Below are positions 16,001 through 24,017 of a stretch of DNA of 64,000 nt, piece after piece. The stretch comes from Amycolatopsis suaedae (GTDB taxonomy: Bacteria; Actinomycetota; Actinomycetes; Mycobacteriales; Pseudonocardiaceae). A program made the translations under genes and the position numbers. The stretch covers positions 164,439-228,438 of the forward strand of contig NZ_SFCC01000015.1 in the NCBI RefSeq assembly GCF_004214935.1. The letters are read 5' to 3'. The notes below the pieces were generated by a model. That model ran no database searches, was not told the origin of the DNA, and was given only the letters and a program-made list of their open reading frames with translations. The number at the start of each line of letters is the position of its first letter. Positions within the stretch are counted from its first letter, which is position 1.

Positions 16001-17368
16001 TGGCAAGGTGGTAGAGACATACTCCGTAAAATCGCGGATGGAGACTTCCTCGCCGAGTGGTTGTAGTCGGGTGCAAAAATCATTGAGGTACGAGATCACA
16101 CGGAAACTTCTCAGCTGCGCCGCCGTATCCACGACGCCGCGCGCAACTGAGAGAGCTTCGTCCAGCTCACCCGCCTGGAGTCGGGCTGTCGCAAGGACTG
16201 TCCTGCAAAATGACAAACTTCGAACGTAAAGACCCTCGGACGCTGCAATGGAGGCTGCGGCGTGTTCGGCAGCCTCCTCAGATCGGTTGAGGTCCCGATA
16301 GCAATGCGCGAACTCGGCGTGCAATTCAGCCCTGTCAAAATAGCGAATCCATTCGGGGTCATTCTCTGGCACGCTCTGCTCCATCCAACGCTCAGCGGCT
16401 GCTAGGGCCGCAAACGTTTCAGCCGCCTTCCCCTGGGACGCTAGGCCGCGAGCCTCCATAGCATGAAATAGAGCCATTGTCGTCGGAGTTGCGTATCCTC
16501 TTGCGCCAGCGGCAGCCGCCCGTGCGAGGTTTACCGCGCGGTCGTAGTGTCCCAAGAAATTCGCCTGGTGACTCATGCCTGCGAGAATGCGACCACAGAG
16601 CGGCCGATCGCCAGCGGCCCGCGCCAAGCGGAATGCTTGAAATAGATACCGCTGCGCGAGCCAGTGTTGACCGACGTCATACGCTGTCCACCCTGCCAAT
16701 CGCGTCATCGCCGCGACCTCGCGAAAGTATTCCCGCCCCACCGACGTGTGCGGCGAGACATGCGGAATCAGTGGCAGAACATCAGTCTCTAGATACCGTG
16801 CAACTAATGGCTTAGGGCGACCCCCGCCGTAGCGGTAGTCGAAGCTGCCGAACATGGCGGCCGCGTCCCGAACAGCATGGACGTCTACCTCGGCAATGGG
16901 CCGCGGTTCGACCGGCTGAGAGGGCTCATTGTCCGGGTCGAGCAGCCATCGGTTGATGAGCCCATCCCAAGCGGTCGGTACGACCACGAGTTCCTTTTTC
17001 ACGCCGCGTAGCTCGTAGCTTGCGAGCTGAGTCAACGCGGTAGTTGCTGCGGCAATGGTCGCTGGGTACTCCAGCGTGGAATCCTCGCCCTCGTCGGGGA
17101 CGTCGGCGTAGCCGATCTCCTCCAGGGAGACTGGCCGCCCCAGCTCACGTCCGAGTACCGCCGCCATCACCTGGGCTGTCCGTGGCCGTGGGCGTCGAGT
17201 CTCGCCGGTCAAGAGCTTGGCAATGTTCGTGTGACTGGGGCTGATGGGCTCGCCCCCGTCCTGCCGGCTGAGGTCGTGCATTCGCCGGGCCAGGCCCTTA
17301 TTGCTCACGCCAGCATCCCGCATAACCGCATGTAGACGGTGGTTGGGGACCCTTTCCTGACCGGACAT
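15959..17368 (-). CDS. XRE-type regulator with TPR-like repeats
   Basis: A 469-residue regulator. The N-terminal 70 residues form a helix-turn-helix (LARRMHDLSR, then SHTNIAKLLTGETRRPRPRTAQVMAAVLG). The remainder is helical with repeat-like AxxAxxxAR segments (YLFQAFRLARAAGDRPLCGRILAG, DRAVNLARAAAAGAR), typical of the signal-binding region of large actinomycete regulators. ATG 17368 has GGGAGG upstream. It faces the APH-like gene and is divergent from the small membrane protein at 17560. Regulators of this type are frequent on AICEs; target unknown. Confidence 0.8.
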   Translation of the reverse strand: MSGQERVPNHRLHAVMRDAGVSNKGLARRMHDLSRQDGGEPISPSHTNIAKLLTGETRRPRPRTAQVMAAVLGRELGRPVSLEEIGYADVPDEGEDSTLEYPATIAAATTALTQLASYELRGVKKELVVVPTAWDGLINRWLLDPDNEPSQPVEPRPIAEVDVHAVRDAAAMFGSFDYRYGGGRPKPLVARYLETDVLPLIPHVSPHTSVGREYFREVAAMTRLAGWTAYDVGQHWLAQRYLFQAFRLARAAGDRPLCGRILAGMSHQANFLGHYDRAVNLARAAAAGARGYATPTTMALFHAMEARGLASQGKAAETFAALAAAERWMEQSVPENDPEWIRYFDRAELHAEFAHCYRDLNRSEEAAEHAAASIAASEGLYVRSLSFCRTVLATARLQAGELDEALSVARGVVDTAAQLRSFRVISYLNDFCTRLQPLGEEVSIRDFTEYVSTTLPSKDAPASRTLVIA

Positions 17369-17559
17369 GCGTACCTCCCGTCGCCAGTAAATCACGCCAG
17401 GTAGCGCAAGAGGGGCACATGCGCCGATCTCTTGTGCCCCCCACCAGCGTCGAGTGCCCCTACATGCGCACTGCTGCACCCCCACCCTTGGGGCCGATGC
17501 TTGAGCCATGACAGAAAGCCGAGCCGACAAGCGGCCCGGACCGATGAGGGGAGATGTTC

Positions 17560-17760
17560 ATGGCTAAGGCGCAGTTCCCGTTCAAGACCGGCGGCGGGGT
17601 GCTAAAGAAGCTGATCGTGGTCCTGGTCGTCCTGGGACTACTCGCGTTCGTAGTCAAGTTCCCGACGGACGCCGCTGGTGCTGTCGACAGTGCAACAGAA
17701 TCGGGCACGAGCGTGCTCGACAGCATCGTCCAGTTCGTCCGGTCACTGGGCAACGGGTAG
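17560..17760 (+). CDS. 66-residue small membrane protein
   Basis: Starts at ATG 17560, 6-7 nt after AGGGGAG; another ATG at 17554 is too close to that site. One hydrophobic helix (LKKLIVVLVVLGLLAFVV, about residues 14-31) is followed by an acidic/serine-rich tail. Similar one-helix proteins occur near the regulatory region of actinomycete elements. Its 3' end overlaps the convergent GntR gene by 18 bp. Role unknown. Confidence 0.65.
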   Translation: MAKAQFPFKTGGGVLKKLIVVLVVLGLLAFVVKFPTDAAGAVDSATESGTSVLDSIVQFVRSLGNG

Positions 17761-18078
17761 CCCCGAGCTGCGTTCAAGCGTCTCAACACGCTCACGTAGC
17801 GCAGCAACCTCCGCAGCCAGTTGCCTCAGGGACAGAGGCTCAGGTTCCGCAGCGGCCTCCGTGACGAAGACGCCGATTGTCGGCCGCGACTTCAAGCGCC
17901 CTTCTTCCTGAAGGACTCGGAGGGCTCGCTGGACCGTCGCCGTGGTGATGCCGTACTGGCTCGCCAGCTTTCGATGGGGCGGCAGTTTGTCACCTGGTTT
18001 GAGTTCGCCCTCTCGCATGGCCTTGCGAATCTCGGCGGCGACCAGCTCAAACGGTGCTTGCCCCACTGTCCCATCCAT
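17743..18078 (-). CDS. GntR-family repressor (KorSA-like)
   Basis: A 111-residue protein: a GntR winged helix at residues about 8-75 (LKPGDKLPPHRKLASQYGITTATVQRALRVLQEEG) and a short C-terminal helix (LRQLAAEVAALRERVETLE) that can form a coiled coil. There is no large ligand domain. Small GntR proteins of this kind (KorSA of pSAM2, KorA of pIJ101) repress transfer genes of actinomycete elements. It lies divergent from the transfer/accessory run and just beside a tandem AGCTAGCT operator, which supports that role (inference). Confidence 0.82.
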   Translation of the reverse strand: MDGTVGQAPFELVAAEIRKAMREGELKPGDKLPPHRKLASQYGITTATVQRALRVLQEEGRLKSRPTIGVFVTEAAAEPEPLSLRQLAAEVAALRERVETLERSSGLPVAQ

Positions 18079-18143
18079 AAGCGCCAGCGTACTCGGACTG
18101 AGCCACCTTGGATTAGTTCACTCGAATGGCCTATCGCAAGGAT

Positions 18144-18163
18144 GAGCTAGCTTGAGCTAGCTT
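18144..18163. promoter_or_regulatory. Tandem operator for the GntR repressor
   Basis: GAGCTAGCTT occurs twice in tandem (18144-18153, 18154-18163); each copy holds the palindrome AGCTAGCT. It sits between the repressor start (18078) and the first gene of the rightward run (18191), so it probably controls both. Confidence 0.6.
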
Positions 18164-18190
18164 AGGTAAGTCATCAAGAAAGGAACTTCG

Positions 18191-18493
18191 ATGAGGAACG
18201 CACGACCGAACCGGACTCGTCGCCAGATCGAGGCTGCTGCCGATTGCCTCGATTTCGATGCCCTGGCGATGACGGTTGCCGAGGAGGCCAGGCCGTCACT
18301 GGCGGTGGATGAGCTGGCCGAGGTAGCCGACCTGCTAGCGGAGATCGACGCGGACCTGGCGGCGCACGAGGCCACTGAGTGCGCGACTGGGGCGCCCGAA
18401 ACCACTGCGGTCACAACGCTGGAGCCTGGGCGGCTACCCATCGGCCAGGCGCCCGCCATCGGGCTGCGGCTGGTGCTGCGTGAGGTGGCTTGA
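18191..18493 (+). CDS. Small acidic protein, unknown
   Basis: 100 residues, starting at ATG 18191 with AAAGGA upstream. Arginine-rich start (NARPNRTRRQ), then an acidic helical part (VAEEARPSLAVDELAEVADLLAEID). First gene of the long rightward run and 28 bp after the AGCTAGCT operator, so it should be under GntR control. No family recognised. Confidence 0.7.
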   Translation: MRNARPNRTRRQIEAAADCLDFDALAMTVAEEARPSLAVDELAEVADLLAEIDADLAAHEATECATGAPETTAVTTLEPGRLPIGQAPAIGLRLVLREVA

Positions 18494-18494
18494 G

Positions 18495-18728
18495 ATGTCC
18501 GATCGGCTGTTCGTTCCGGCTGCGTTCGCGGGTTTGGTGGCGGGTATGCCGTCGGCGTCGTCAGCGGCGCGTGTTCGTGCGGTGTGGCTGGACAGGGCTG
18601 TTGAGGGGTTGCGGCGGGAGTTCGCGGGGCCGCGGGGGTTGGTGGCGATGCGGCTGGCCGGGGTGATTGACCGGGTTCGGCACGCCACGTACGAGGAGAT
18701 TGACCGGGGCCGCGTTTCCGCTGCCTGA
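18495..18728 (+). CDS. Small protein, unknown
   Basis: 77 residues from ATG 18495 with GAGGTGG upstream, directly after the previous stop. Mostly helical (ARVRAVWLDRAVEGLRREF; MRLAGVIDRVRHATYEEI). Translationally close to the preceding gene. No function can be read from the sequence. Confidence 0.65.
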   Translation: MSDRLFVPAAFAGLVAGMPSASSAARVRAVWLDRAVEGLRREFAGPRGLVAMRLAGVIDRVRHATYEEIDRGRVSAA

Positions 18729-18794
18729 CCTGGCCGGACGTCGTTCGCGCCACACGTTTGTTCACATTCTTCGCTTTTCTCTGGGAGTACCGCT

Positions 18795-19151
18795 ATGTCT
18801 TCTCGCATCTCGAATCGCACGTTCGGTCGTCGTGATCGGCAGGCTGGTTGGTCGCTGCCTCGCAGGTATGGGCGGCATTGGATGGTCGCTCAGCTGGCGT
18901 CGATGCAGCTGGTGGATGACCGGGGTCGTCAGCTGGTGCGGCCGGCGTTCATGGAGCCGCTGGTCGACGCGATCGCCAAGCGGCACCGGGCGGGCTGGTC
19001 GGTGGCCCGGTTGACGCTGTGGCTGCGGTCGACGCTGGTGGACCCGCAGACGGGTGAGGTGTGCGCGGTCGCGGACCGGTCGTTCGTCGCCTACGTCGTG
19101 GCCCTGCTCACCGGCGGCGGCGCCACGGGTGGTGTCCGGGCCGCCGCGTAG
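18795..19151 (+). CDS. Conserved-looking element protein, unknown
   Basis: 118 residues from ATG 18795 with GGGAG upstream. Composition is basic at the start (RISNRTFGRRDRQ), then mixed helices with many aromatic and hydrophobic residues (RHWMVAQLASMQLVDD; SVARLTLWLRSTLVDP). It looks like a folded protein. No family recognised; part of the small-gene run. Confidence 0.65.
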   Translation: MSSRISNRTFGRRDRQAGWSLPRRYGRHWMVAQLASMQLVDDRGRQLVRPAFMEPLVDAIAKRHRAGWSVARLTLWLRSTLVDPQTGEVCAVADRSFVAYVVALLTGGGATGGVRAAA

Positions 19152-19292
19152 GCGCCTGGTGGGCGGCTTCTCCCAGAGTCCCCGTCGTCGTTTAGTCCCG
19201 GTCCGGCAGTCCAGACCTGGCAGTCATCCTGCCGAACCGGGTTCCCGCATCCCAGTTCGCACCCACGTGGTGCCCCGGAATGGAGGTTTCCC

Positions 19293-19694
19293 ATGCTACG
19301 CACCGACTCGGTGTGGTTGCGCACGACCGCGACCGCGCCGGCCACCGGCCGGGAGTTCCCGGTGAACATCCGCTACGTCACCACGCACCCGTTCGAGGTG
19401 CGGTTCGAGTTCGCCAACCCGACCGGCTGGGTGTCCTGGACGGTGGACCGGGCCCTGGTCCTGGACGGCCTGATCGCCGACACCGGCGAGGGTGACGTGC
19501 GGTTCGCCCCGGCCGGAGACGAAGTGATGGTTTCGCTGACCAACGGCCGCGAGCACATCGTGCTGGCCCTGCCGCGTGCCGAGCTGGACCGCGCGGCCGA
19601 CGAGATGCTGCAGCTGGTGCCGGAGGGCCGCGAGTCCGACGCGGTCGACTGGGACGCCGCGCTGGCTTCGCTGGCAGGCGGTGAGCCGCGGTGA
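19293..19694 (+). CDS. SsgA/SsgB-like (SALP) family protein
   Basis: 133 residues from ATG 19293 (GGAGG upstream). The body fits SsgA-like proteins: PVNIRYVTTHPFEVRFEF, VSWTVDRALVLDGL, GEGDVRFAP, then a variable C-terminus. Chromosomal SALPs guide sporulation septum placement (SsgB recruits FtsZ) or spore-wall synthesis. A copy inside a conjugative element is unusual and may adapt host septation or hyphal compartments for element spread (inference). The next gene starts within its stop (GTGA). Confidence 0.78.
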   Translation: MLRTDSVWLRTTATAPATGREFPVNIRYVTTHPFEVRFEFANPTGWVSWTVDRALVLDGLIADTGEGDVRFAPAGDEVMVSLTNGREHIVLALPRAELDRAADEMLQLVPEGRESDAVDWDAALASLAGGEPR

Positions 19695-19891
19695 GCCGGG
19701 CGACCGCTGACCTGTCCGCGCTGGTGCGCCCCGGGGACCGGGTGTTCGTCGCGCTGCTCGCCCCGGATGGGACCCCGACCGGCACCGGTCACGCGGCCAC
19801 GGTCAAGGCGGATGGCAGCTACGCCGGGCACCGGCAGGTGCGGGCGGGCCGGGCGAGGGTGGAGACCATCAACCGCCCCGGCCGGCGATGA
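19691..19891 (+). CDS. Small beta-rich protein, unknown
   Basis: 66 residues starting at GTG 19691, overlapping the SsgA-like stop. Segments such as GDRVFVALLAPDGTPTGTG suggest a small beta fold. It is coupled on both sides (the next gene overlaps by ATGA), so it is made together with the SsgA-like protein. Unknown. Confidence 0.65.
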   Translation: MSRATADLSALVRPGDRVFVALLAPDGTPTGTGHAATVKADGSYAGHRQVRAGRARVETINRPGRR

Positions 19892-20157
19892 CCGCCCGCC
19901 GGGGCGCCAGGACACAGCTGGCCGTGACCGCGGTCCTGCACGACGGCGGCACGGAGTTCCTGTTCACCCGCACCATCGCCGCCGGTGAGCGGGTGAGCCT
20001 GCTCGCCGAGGCGCGCGCGGCGATGCGCCGCCGCGCCCTGCAGGACGACCGCAACGAACGGCGCATGGTGCGCCAGGACCGGCCGCGCACCGTGTCGGTG
20101 TACGCGGACCTGCTCATCGGCGGTCGCCTGGCCGACCGCGAGGAAGCGTTCCGCTAA
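19888..20157 (+). CDS. Small protein, unknown
   Basis: 89 residues from ATG 19888, overlapping the previous stop. The N-terminal part reads as a beta hairpin (LAVTAVLHDGGTEFLFTRTI) and the C-terminal part as an arginine-rich helix (ARAAMRRRALQDDRNERRM). Third gene of a coupled trio with the SsgA-like protein. Unknown function. Confidence 0.65.
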   Translation: MTARRGARTQLAVTAVLHDGGTEFLFTRTIAAGERVSLLAEARAAMRRRALQDDRNERRMVRQDRPRTVSVYADLLIGGRLADREEAFR

Positions 20158-20275
20158 CCCGCGTCCACACCAGCCACACCACCAATCCGAAGTCAGGCCT
20201 GTCCGGCAAGGCCCAGAAGCGTCGATGACCGCCGGGGTTCTACCCCAGCCCGCCGTTTCGAGTGGAGGTTTCATC

Positions 20276-20509
20276 ATGAGTTCGTCCCGTACCGCCGTGC
20301 CTCAGAAGCTGATCGATCTGGCCGTGAAGCGCACGGGTCACCGCGCGATCTTGGTGGGCCCGGTGGTCCACCTCATCGCCGAGCGTGCCGCGGCCGGGCA
20401 CTCAGCCCGGCAGATCGAGGGCTACCTGCAGGGCGTGATCGGCCCGCGTAACGCCGCCGCCCAGCACGGGTTCGTGAGCTGGGTCCTGCGCGAACTGCGC
20501 CAGGGCTGA
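20276..20509 (+). CDS. Small helical protein, unknown
   Basis: 77 residues from ATG 20276, with the strong leader GTGGAGGTTTCATC that recurs before other genes of this run. Helical, with a GHSARQIEGYLQGVIG segment that looks like a helix-turn-helix but is not diagnostic. Unknown. Confidence 0.65.
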   Translation: MSSSRTAVPQKLIDLAVKRTGHRAILVGPVVHLIAERAAAGHSARQIEGYLQGVIGPRNAAAQHGFVSWVLRELRQG

Positions 20510-20605
20510 CACCCCGAGCCGTTCCAGCGCGAACGACGCGCCGCTGTTCCCCGGGGCACAAGCCCCGCCACACACACGCACGCCATCTCATCCGGAGGTT
20601 TCGTC

Positions 20606-20827
20606 ATGGGACTGTTCAAGACCGCGTTGGATGCTTCGGTCGACTGGGCCGCCAAGGACCGCAGCAGAGTCGTCAAGCAGATGACGAAGAAGGACGACGA
20701 CACGGTCATCGTGAAGTCGTTCAGCTACGCCCGCAAGGGCCAGTGCCCTTTCTGCAAGCGCAAGCTGAAGGCAGGCCGGACGTGCACGAAGCCGTGGTGC
20801 GTCCGTGCCGCCGCCCGCCGGATGTGA
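20606..20827 (+). CDS. Small zinc-ribbon protein
   Basis: 73 residues from ATG 20606 with the CGGAGGTTTCGTC leader. Cysteines at QCPFCKRKL and RTCTKPWC give two pairs (CxxC and CxxxxC), probably one zinc site, in a basic protein. Likely nucleic-acid or protein binding; no named family. Confidence 0.68.
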   Translation: MGLFKTALDASVDWAAKDRSRVVKQMTKKDDDTVIVKSFSYARKGQCPFCKRKLKAGRTCTKPWCVRAAARRM

Positions 20828-20837
20828 GGCCCCGCTG

Positions 20838-21050
20838 ATGGCACAGCGGTCCGGGCCCGGCGACTACGACGGGATGGCGCTCCCGCTGCTGGCCTCGCTG
20901 CGCAGCGTGGACCGGGCCCGGCGGTATCTGGCCGCGTACACGCTGCTGGACAGCATGATCAGCCTGCACAGCAAGGGCCTGGTCGACGTGGATCGGCTGG
21001 AGGCCCGGCGCCGCGCGGTGGCGGCCGTGCTCGATGAACCAGGGCGCTAG
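20838..21050 (+). CDS. Small helical protein, unknown
   Basis: 70 residues from ATG 20838, 10 bp after the zinc-ribbon gene. Helical with YLAAYTLLDSMISLHSKGL and a basic VDRLEARRRAVAAVL tail. The frame extends slightly upstream, but that part overlaps the previous gene. Unknown. Confidence 0.6.
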   Translation: MAQRSGPGDYDGMALPLLASLRSVDRARRYLAAYTLLDSMISLHSKGLVDVDRLEARRRAVAAVLDEPGR

Positions 21051-21140
21051 TCCCGGAGTCTCCCGGCCCCTGCCGGGCTGGCCGCGTACACGCGGCACAC
21101 CCCAAACCACACCTTTTCCCTGATCGAAGGGGCATTTGTC

Positions 21141-21578
21141 ATGGGCAACAACGCAACGACAGCCACGGCCACGCCGTGGACGACCGACTCCGACGCACGC
21201 GCACCTGCAGGCGGGGGTGTCGGCATGACCGGGCCCGAGCACTACCGCGCCGCCGAGCAGCAGCTGGCGGCCGCGGCGATATCCGACGGCGGTTCGGACA
21301 GCGAGCGCTACCACCTCGCCACGGCGCAGGTGCACGCCACGCCCGCGCTCGCCGCGGCGACGGCCGCCACCCCGCCAGTCCGCTGGTCGGACCAGGACTT
21401 GCAGGACGAGTTGGCGCGGGGTTACGCGTTCGGGCGCCTGGCGGCCCGCGGCGCCGAGCCGGGTCCGCTGGTCCACAGCAACGACTTCGTGGCGGCCGCG
21501 CGCGCTCGGGACGTGCGAGCGGCCGGGCTGCACAAGCTCTACGCCGAACTGCAGGCGAGCGCGGGCGGTGCGCGATGA
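21141..21578 (+). CDS. Small alanine-rich protein, unknown
   Basis: 145 residues from ATG 21141 with AAGGGG upstream. Low-complexity Thr/Ala start, then helical (GPEHYRAAEQQLAAAAI; SDQDLQDELARGYAFGRLAARGA). The second half resembles conserved hypothetical proteins encoded upstream of transfer genes in actinomycete elements. The next gene overlaps by ATGA. Confidence 0.65.
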   Translation: MGNNATTATATPWTTDSDARAPAGGGVGMTGPEHYRAAEQQLAAAAISDGGSDSERYHLATAQVHATPALAAATAATPPVRWSDQDLQDELARGYAFGRLAARGAEPGPLVHSNDFVAAARARDVRAAGLHKLYAELQASAGGAR

Positions 21579-21781
21579 ACCGCGAGGAGCAGAGTCCGGT
21601 GTACCCGCTGCCGGAACCGGTTCGAAACGACGATCCCCGGTTCACCTTCGGGTTGCACGTCGAGGTGGCCGAGGTGCTGGCCGCACATGGTTATCCGCCG
21701 GTGAGGACCGGGCGGGACTTGGTTCGGCTCGGTCAGGCGCTGTACCGGTTCCTCTACGTCGCCGACGAGGGGGTGTCGTGA
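21575..21781 (+). CDS. Small protein, unknown
   Basis: 68 residues from ATG 21575, overlapping the preceding stop. It ends in RTGRDLVRLGQALYRFLYV. Coupled to the membrane protein at 21781. Unknown function. Confidence 0.65.
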   Translation: MNREEQSPVYPLPEPVRNDDPRFTFGLHVEVAEVLAAHGYPPVRTGRDLVRLGQALYRFLYVADEGVS

Positions 21782-22062
21782 TGTCGACGTTCGACGTGTT
21801 GCAGCGGCACGGAACCGCGGCGTTGCTGCGGTTCGCCGGGGCGGTGCTGTTGTTCCTGGCCCTGCATCTGGTGCGGATTCCACTGGTGCTGGCCGCGCGG
21901 GTGCTGGAGCTGGCGCTGCGGCGGGTGGACGGCTACGCCACCCGCCAGGCGTCCACCCCGCCGAAGGGTCCGGTGAACCAGTTTTTCAACGACAGCAGCT
22001 CGGTGGGCGCCACCGGTGCGGCCGGTCCGATGTGGAGGGAGGACAGCCGTGTCTATGCCTGA
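21781..22062 (+). CDS. Spd-like small membrane protein
   Basis: 93 residues; the ATG overlaps the previous stop by one base. A hydrophobic helix (LLRFAGAVLLFLALHLVRIPLVLAARVLELAL, about residues 14-45 in one long or two short helices) is followed by a polar tail. Small membrane proteins at this place, just upstream of the translocase, correspond in position to Spd proteins that help plasmid spread through mycelium. The assignment is by context. Confidence 0.6.
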   Translation: MSTFDVLQRHGTAALLRFAGAVLLFLALHLVRIPLVLAARVLELALRRVDGYATRQASTPPKGPVNQFFNDSSSVGATGAAGPMWREDSRVYA

Positions 22063-22300
22063 GCAGTTCCCCGGCGGGCCCGGTGAGTCCGGTGAGGACA
22101 CCCGCGTGCGCTGCACGTGTGACGACGAGCAGTGCCGTCGGGCGGCGGTGCGGGAGGCCTGGACGTTGCTGGTGACGGCGACGGTGCTGGCGGGTCTGTC
22201 GCTGGCGGTGACCTGGGTGGTCACCGGCGGGTTCGCGTGGTGGACGGCGTTCGTGGCCGGGTTCATCGCCTCAGGCCTGCGCACACGGAAGGAGGCGTGA
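22049..22300 (+). CDS. Small membrane protein, Spd-like
   Basis: 83 residues from GTG 22049, 6 nt after GGAGGGAGG; overlaps the previous gene by 14 bp. Cysteines CTCDDEQC near the N-terminus, then two membrane helices (TLLVTATVLAGLSLAVTWVV and WWTAFVAGFIASGL). Coupled to the next gene (TGATG). Part of the membrane set before the translocase. Confidence 0.65.
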   Translation: MSMPEQFPGGPGESGEDTRVRCTCDDEQCRRAAVREAWTLLVTATVLAGLSLAVTWVVTGGFAWWTAFVAGFIASGLRTRKEA

Positions 22301-22698
22301 TGGGCAAGCAGAAGACTCCGGCGGGCAGGTCGCGGACGCGGACCGACGCGGTGGTGTCGTGGACGGCCTGGCACCTCGGGGAAGAGGCCGCCGTGCTGGC
22401 CCCGGCGGCGGTGGCGTGGGTGGCCGGGTCGCCGTGGCCGCTGGCCGGGTCGGCGGTGGCCGCGCTGGTGTGGGCCGGGCACGAGGTGCGGCAGCGCCGC
22501 AACGACCGCCGCCCGCCCCGCCCGGTCGACACCGGCGAGCAGCCGGTCAAGGAGCTGGCCCCGGCCGACCGGTCCCCGGCCGGGGCCGGGGACACCGGGC
22601 ACGACGACAGCGAGGACGCCGGGCGTGCGGCTGAGCCGGTGATCGTGGAGGCCGCCGAGGTGCCGCCGGCCCGGCAGCGGGAGGTGGACAGCGCGTGA
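22300..22698 (+). CDS. Membrane-associated protein, unknown
   Basis: 132 residues from ATG 22300. A hydrophobic region at about residues 30-60 (AVLAPAAVAWVAGSPWPLAGSAVAALVWAGH), then a long acidic, proline-rich tail that is probably disordered. Coupled to both neighbours by stop/start overlaps, so it belongs to the transfer unit. Unknown function. Confidence 0.62.
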   Translation: MGKQKTPAGRSRTRTDAVVSWTAWHLGEEAAVLAPAAVAWVAGSPWPLAGSAVAALVWAGHEVRQRRNDRRPPRPVDTGEQPVKELAPADRSPAGAGDTGHDDSEDAGRAAEPVIVEAAEVPPARQREVDSA

Positions 22699-24014
22699 GC
22701 GACTACTTCGAGCGGCGCCGGGCCGACGCGGACGCGAAGGCGCGGCGGCGCCGGGAGGACGAGGCCGCGGCGCTGGCCAACCGGCTGCAGGCCGAAGCCG
22801 CCCGCGCCCAGCTGGCCCGCGAGGCGAAAGAGGCTGAGCGGGAGCAGGCCCGCAAGGACTTCCTGACCCGCTCCGAGGCCCGTCAGACACGGCAGGACCG
22901 GCGGGCCGGGCGGTGGCAGGCCCGCCGGGACGCGGTGCGGACGTGGGTGCGCGAGCACGTGCTGGAGCTGATGATCTACGGCCTGGCCGTGGCCTCGGCG
23001 GTGATGGCGATTCCGTCGATGGCCGCGTTCGGCACGCAGGTGTACGGCCAGGCCGTCGGCGCCGGGCTGTTCGTGCTCTCCGAGCTGGGCATGTGGGCGT
23101 TCGCGATCGGGGTCACCTGGACCCGGCGGCACCGCCCCGGCGCTCCGGTGTGGGCCTACCAGCTGGGCACGTGGGTGTTCGCCGCGGTCGCGTTCGCGCT
23201 GAACTTCGCGCACGGCCTCGCGCCCGGCCCGCCTGCGGTCCCGGGTGGTGCGCCGGTACCGGGCAGCGTGGTGCACGGCCTGGTGATGGGCGCGGTGTCG
23301 GTGGCCGGGGTGATCGCGCACCAGCTGCTGATCGCCGCGCCCCGCCGCACACCGGCCGAACGGGCCGCCGCCCGGCAGGCAGCCGCCACGGCGCGCCGGG
23401 TGGCCCGGGCGCAGCGGGCCGCGCTGCGTACCGCGGTCGCCGAGATCGATCCGGACGGCACCGCCCGGCTGGTGTTCCGGCCGGGCCGCTACCGGGTGCG
23501 CCGGTTCGGCCGGGACTTGGCTGAGGCGGCGGTGCCGGGTCTGCCGGTGGAGCCGGTGACGGCGGTGGCCGACTCGATCGCCGAGCAGGCCACCGCGTGG
23601 CTGCAGACCGAGCCGGGCCGGGCAGTCGACGGCACGCCGGGCCGTGGCCCGGCCGGGGGCCGGGGTGAGGACGGGGACGCGGCCGGGGGTGACCGGGCAC
23701 CGGTCGGCCCCGGCCCGGCGCCGGTGTCCGGGGGCGGCGCGGCCGACCCGAGCACCGGGTCTGACCAGCGTGAGCCGACCCCGGCCAAGCCGCGCGCGAG
23801 CCGGGCCCGCAAGTCCCGGCCGACCCGGCCGGTGCGGCGCTCGGTGGAGCAATTGCGCCGCGAGTTCGCCGACGCGATCGCGTCCGGCGCGGCCGACCCC
23901 AACGGCGGCCCGATGGATCCGACCTCGGCTCAGTCGATCGCGCGGACCCTGCGCTGCGGGGACCACCCCGCACGCCGGCTGCGCCGCGAATACGAGAGCA
24001 GCAAGGAGGACTAA
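22695..24014 (+). CDS. SpdB/DUF2637-like membrane protein
   Basis: 439 residues. Residues 5-80 form a highly charged alpha-helix (possible coiled coil). Four membrane helices follow at about 90-112, 118-142, 152-174 and 190-215, then a basic region, a disordered Pro/Gly-rich linker, and a small C-terminal helical domain (RSVEQLRREFADAI, ending SIARTLRCG..HPARRLRREY). DUF2637-type and SpdB proteins next to TraB help move element DNA between mycelial compartments. Its GTG start overlaps the preceding stop (GTGA), and the translocase gene begins 3 bp after it. Confidence 0.72.
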   Translation: MSDYFERRRADADAKARRRREDEAAALANRLQAEAARAQLAREAKEAEREQARKDFLTRSEARQTRQDRRAGRWQARRDAVRTWVREHVLELMIYGLAVASAVMAIPSMAAFGTQVYGQAVGAGLFVLSELGMWAFAIGVTWTRRHRPGAPVWAYQLGTWVFAAVAFALNFAHGLAPGPPAVPGGAPVPGSVVHGLVMGAVSVAGVIAHQLLIAAPRRTPAERAAARQAAATARRVARAQRAALRTAVAEIDPDGTARLVFRPGRYRVRRFGRDLAEAAVPGLPVEPVTAVADSIAEQATAWLQTEPGRAVDGTPGRGPAGGRGEDGDAAGGDRAPVGPGPAPVSGGGAADPSTGSDQREPTPAKPRASRARKSRPTRPVRRSVEQLRREFADAIASGAADPNGGPMDPTSAQSIARTLRCGDHPARRLRREYESSKED

Positions 24015-24017
24015 CCG

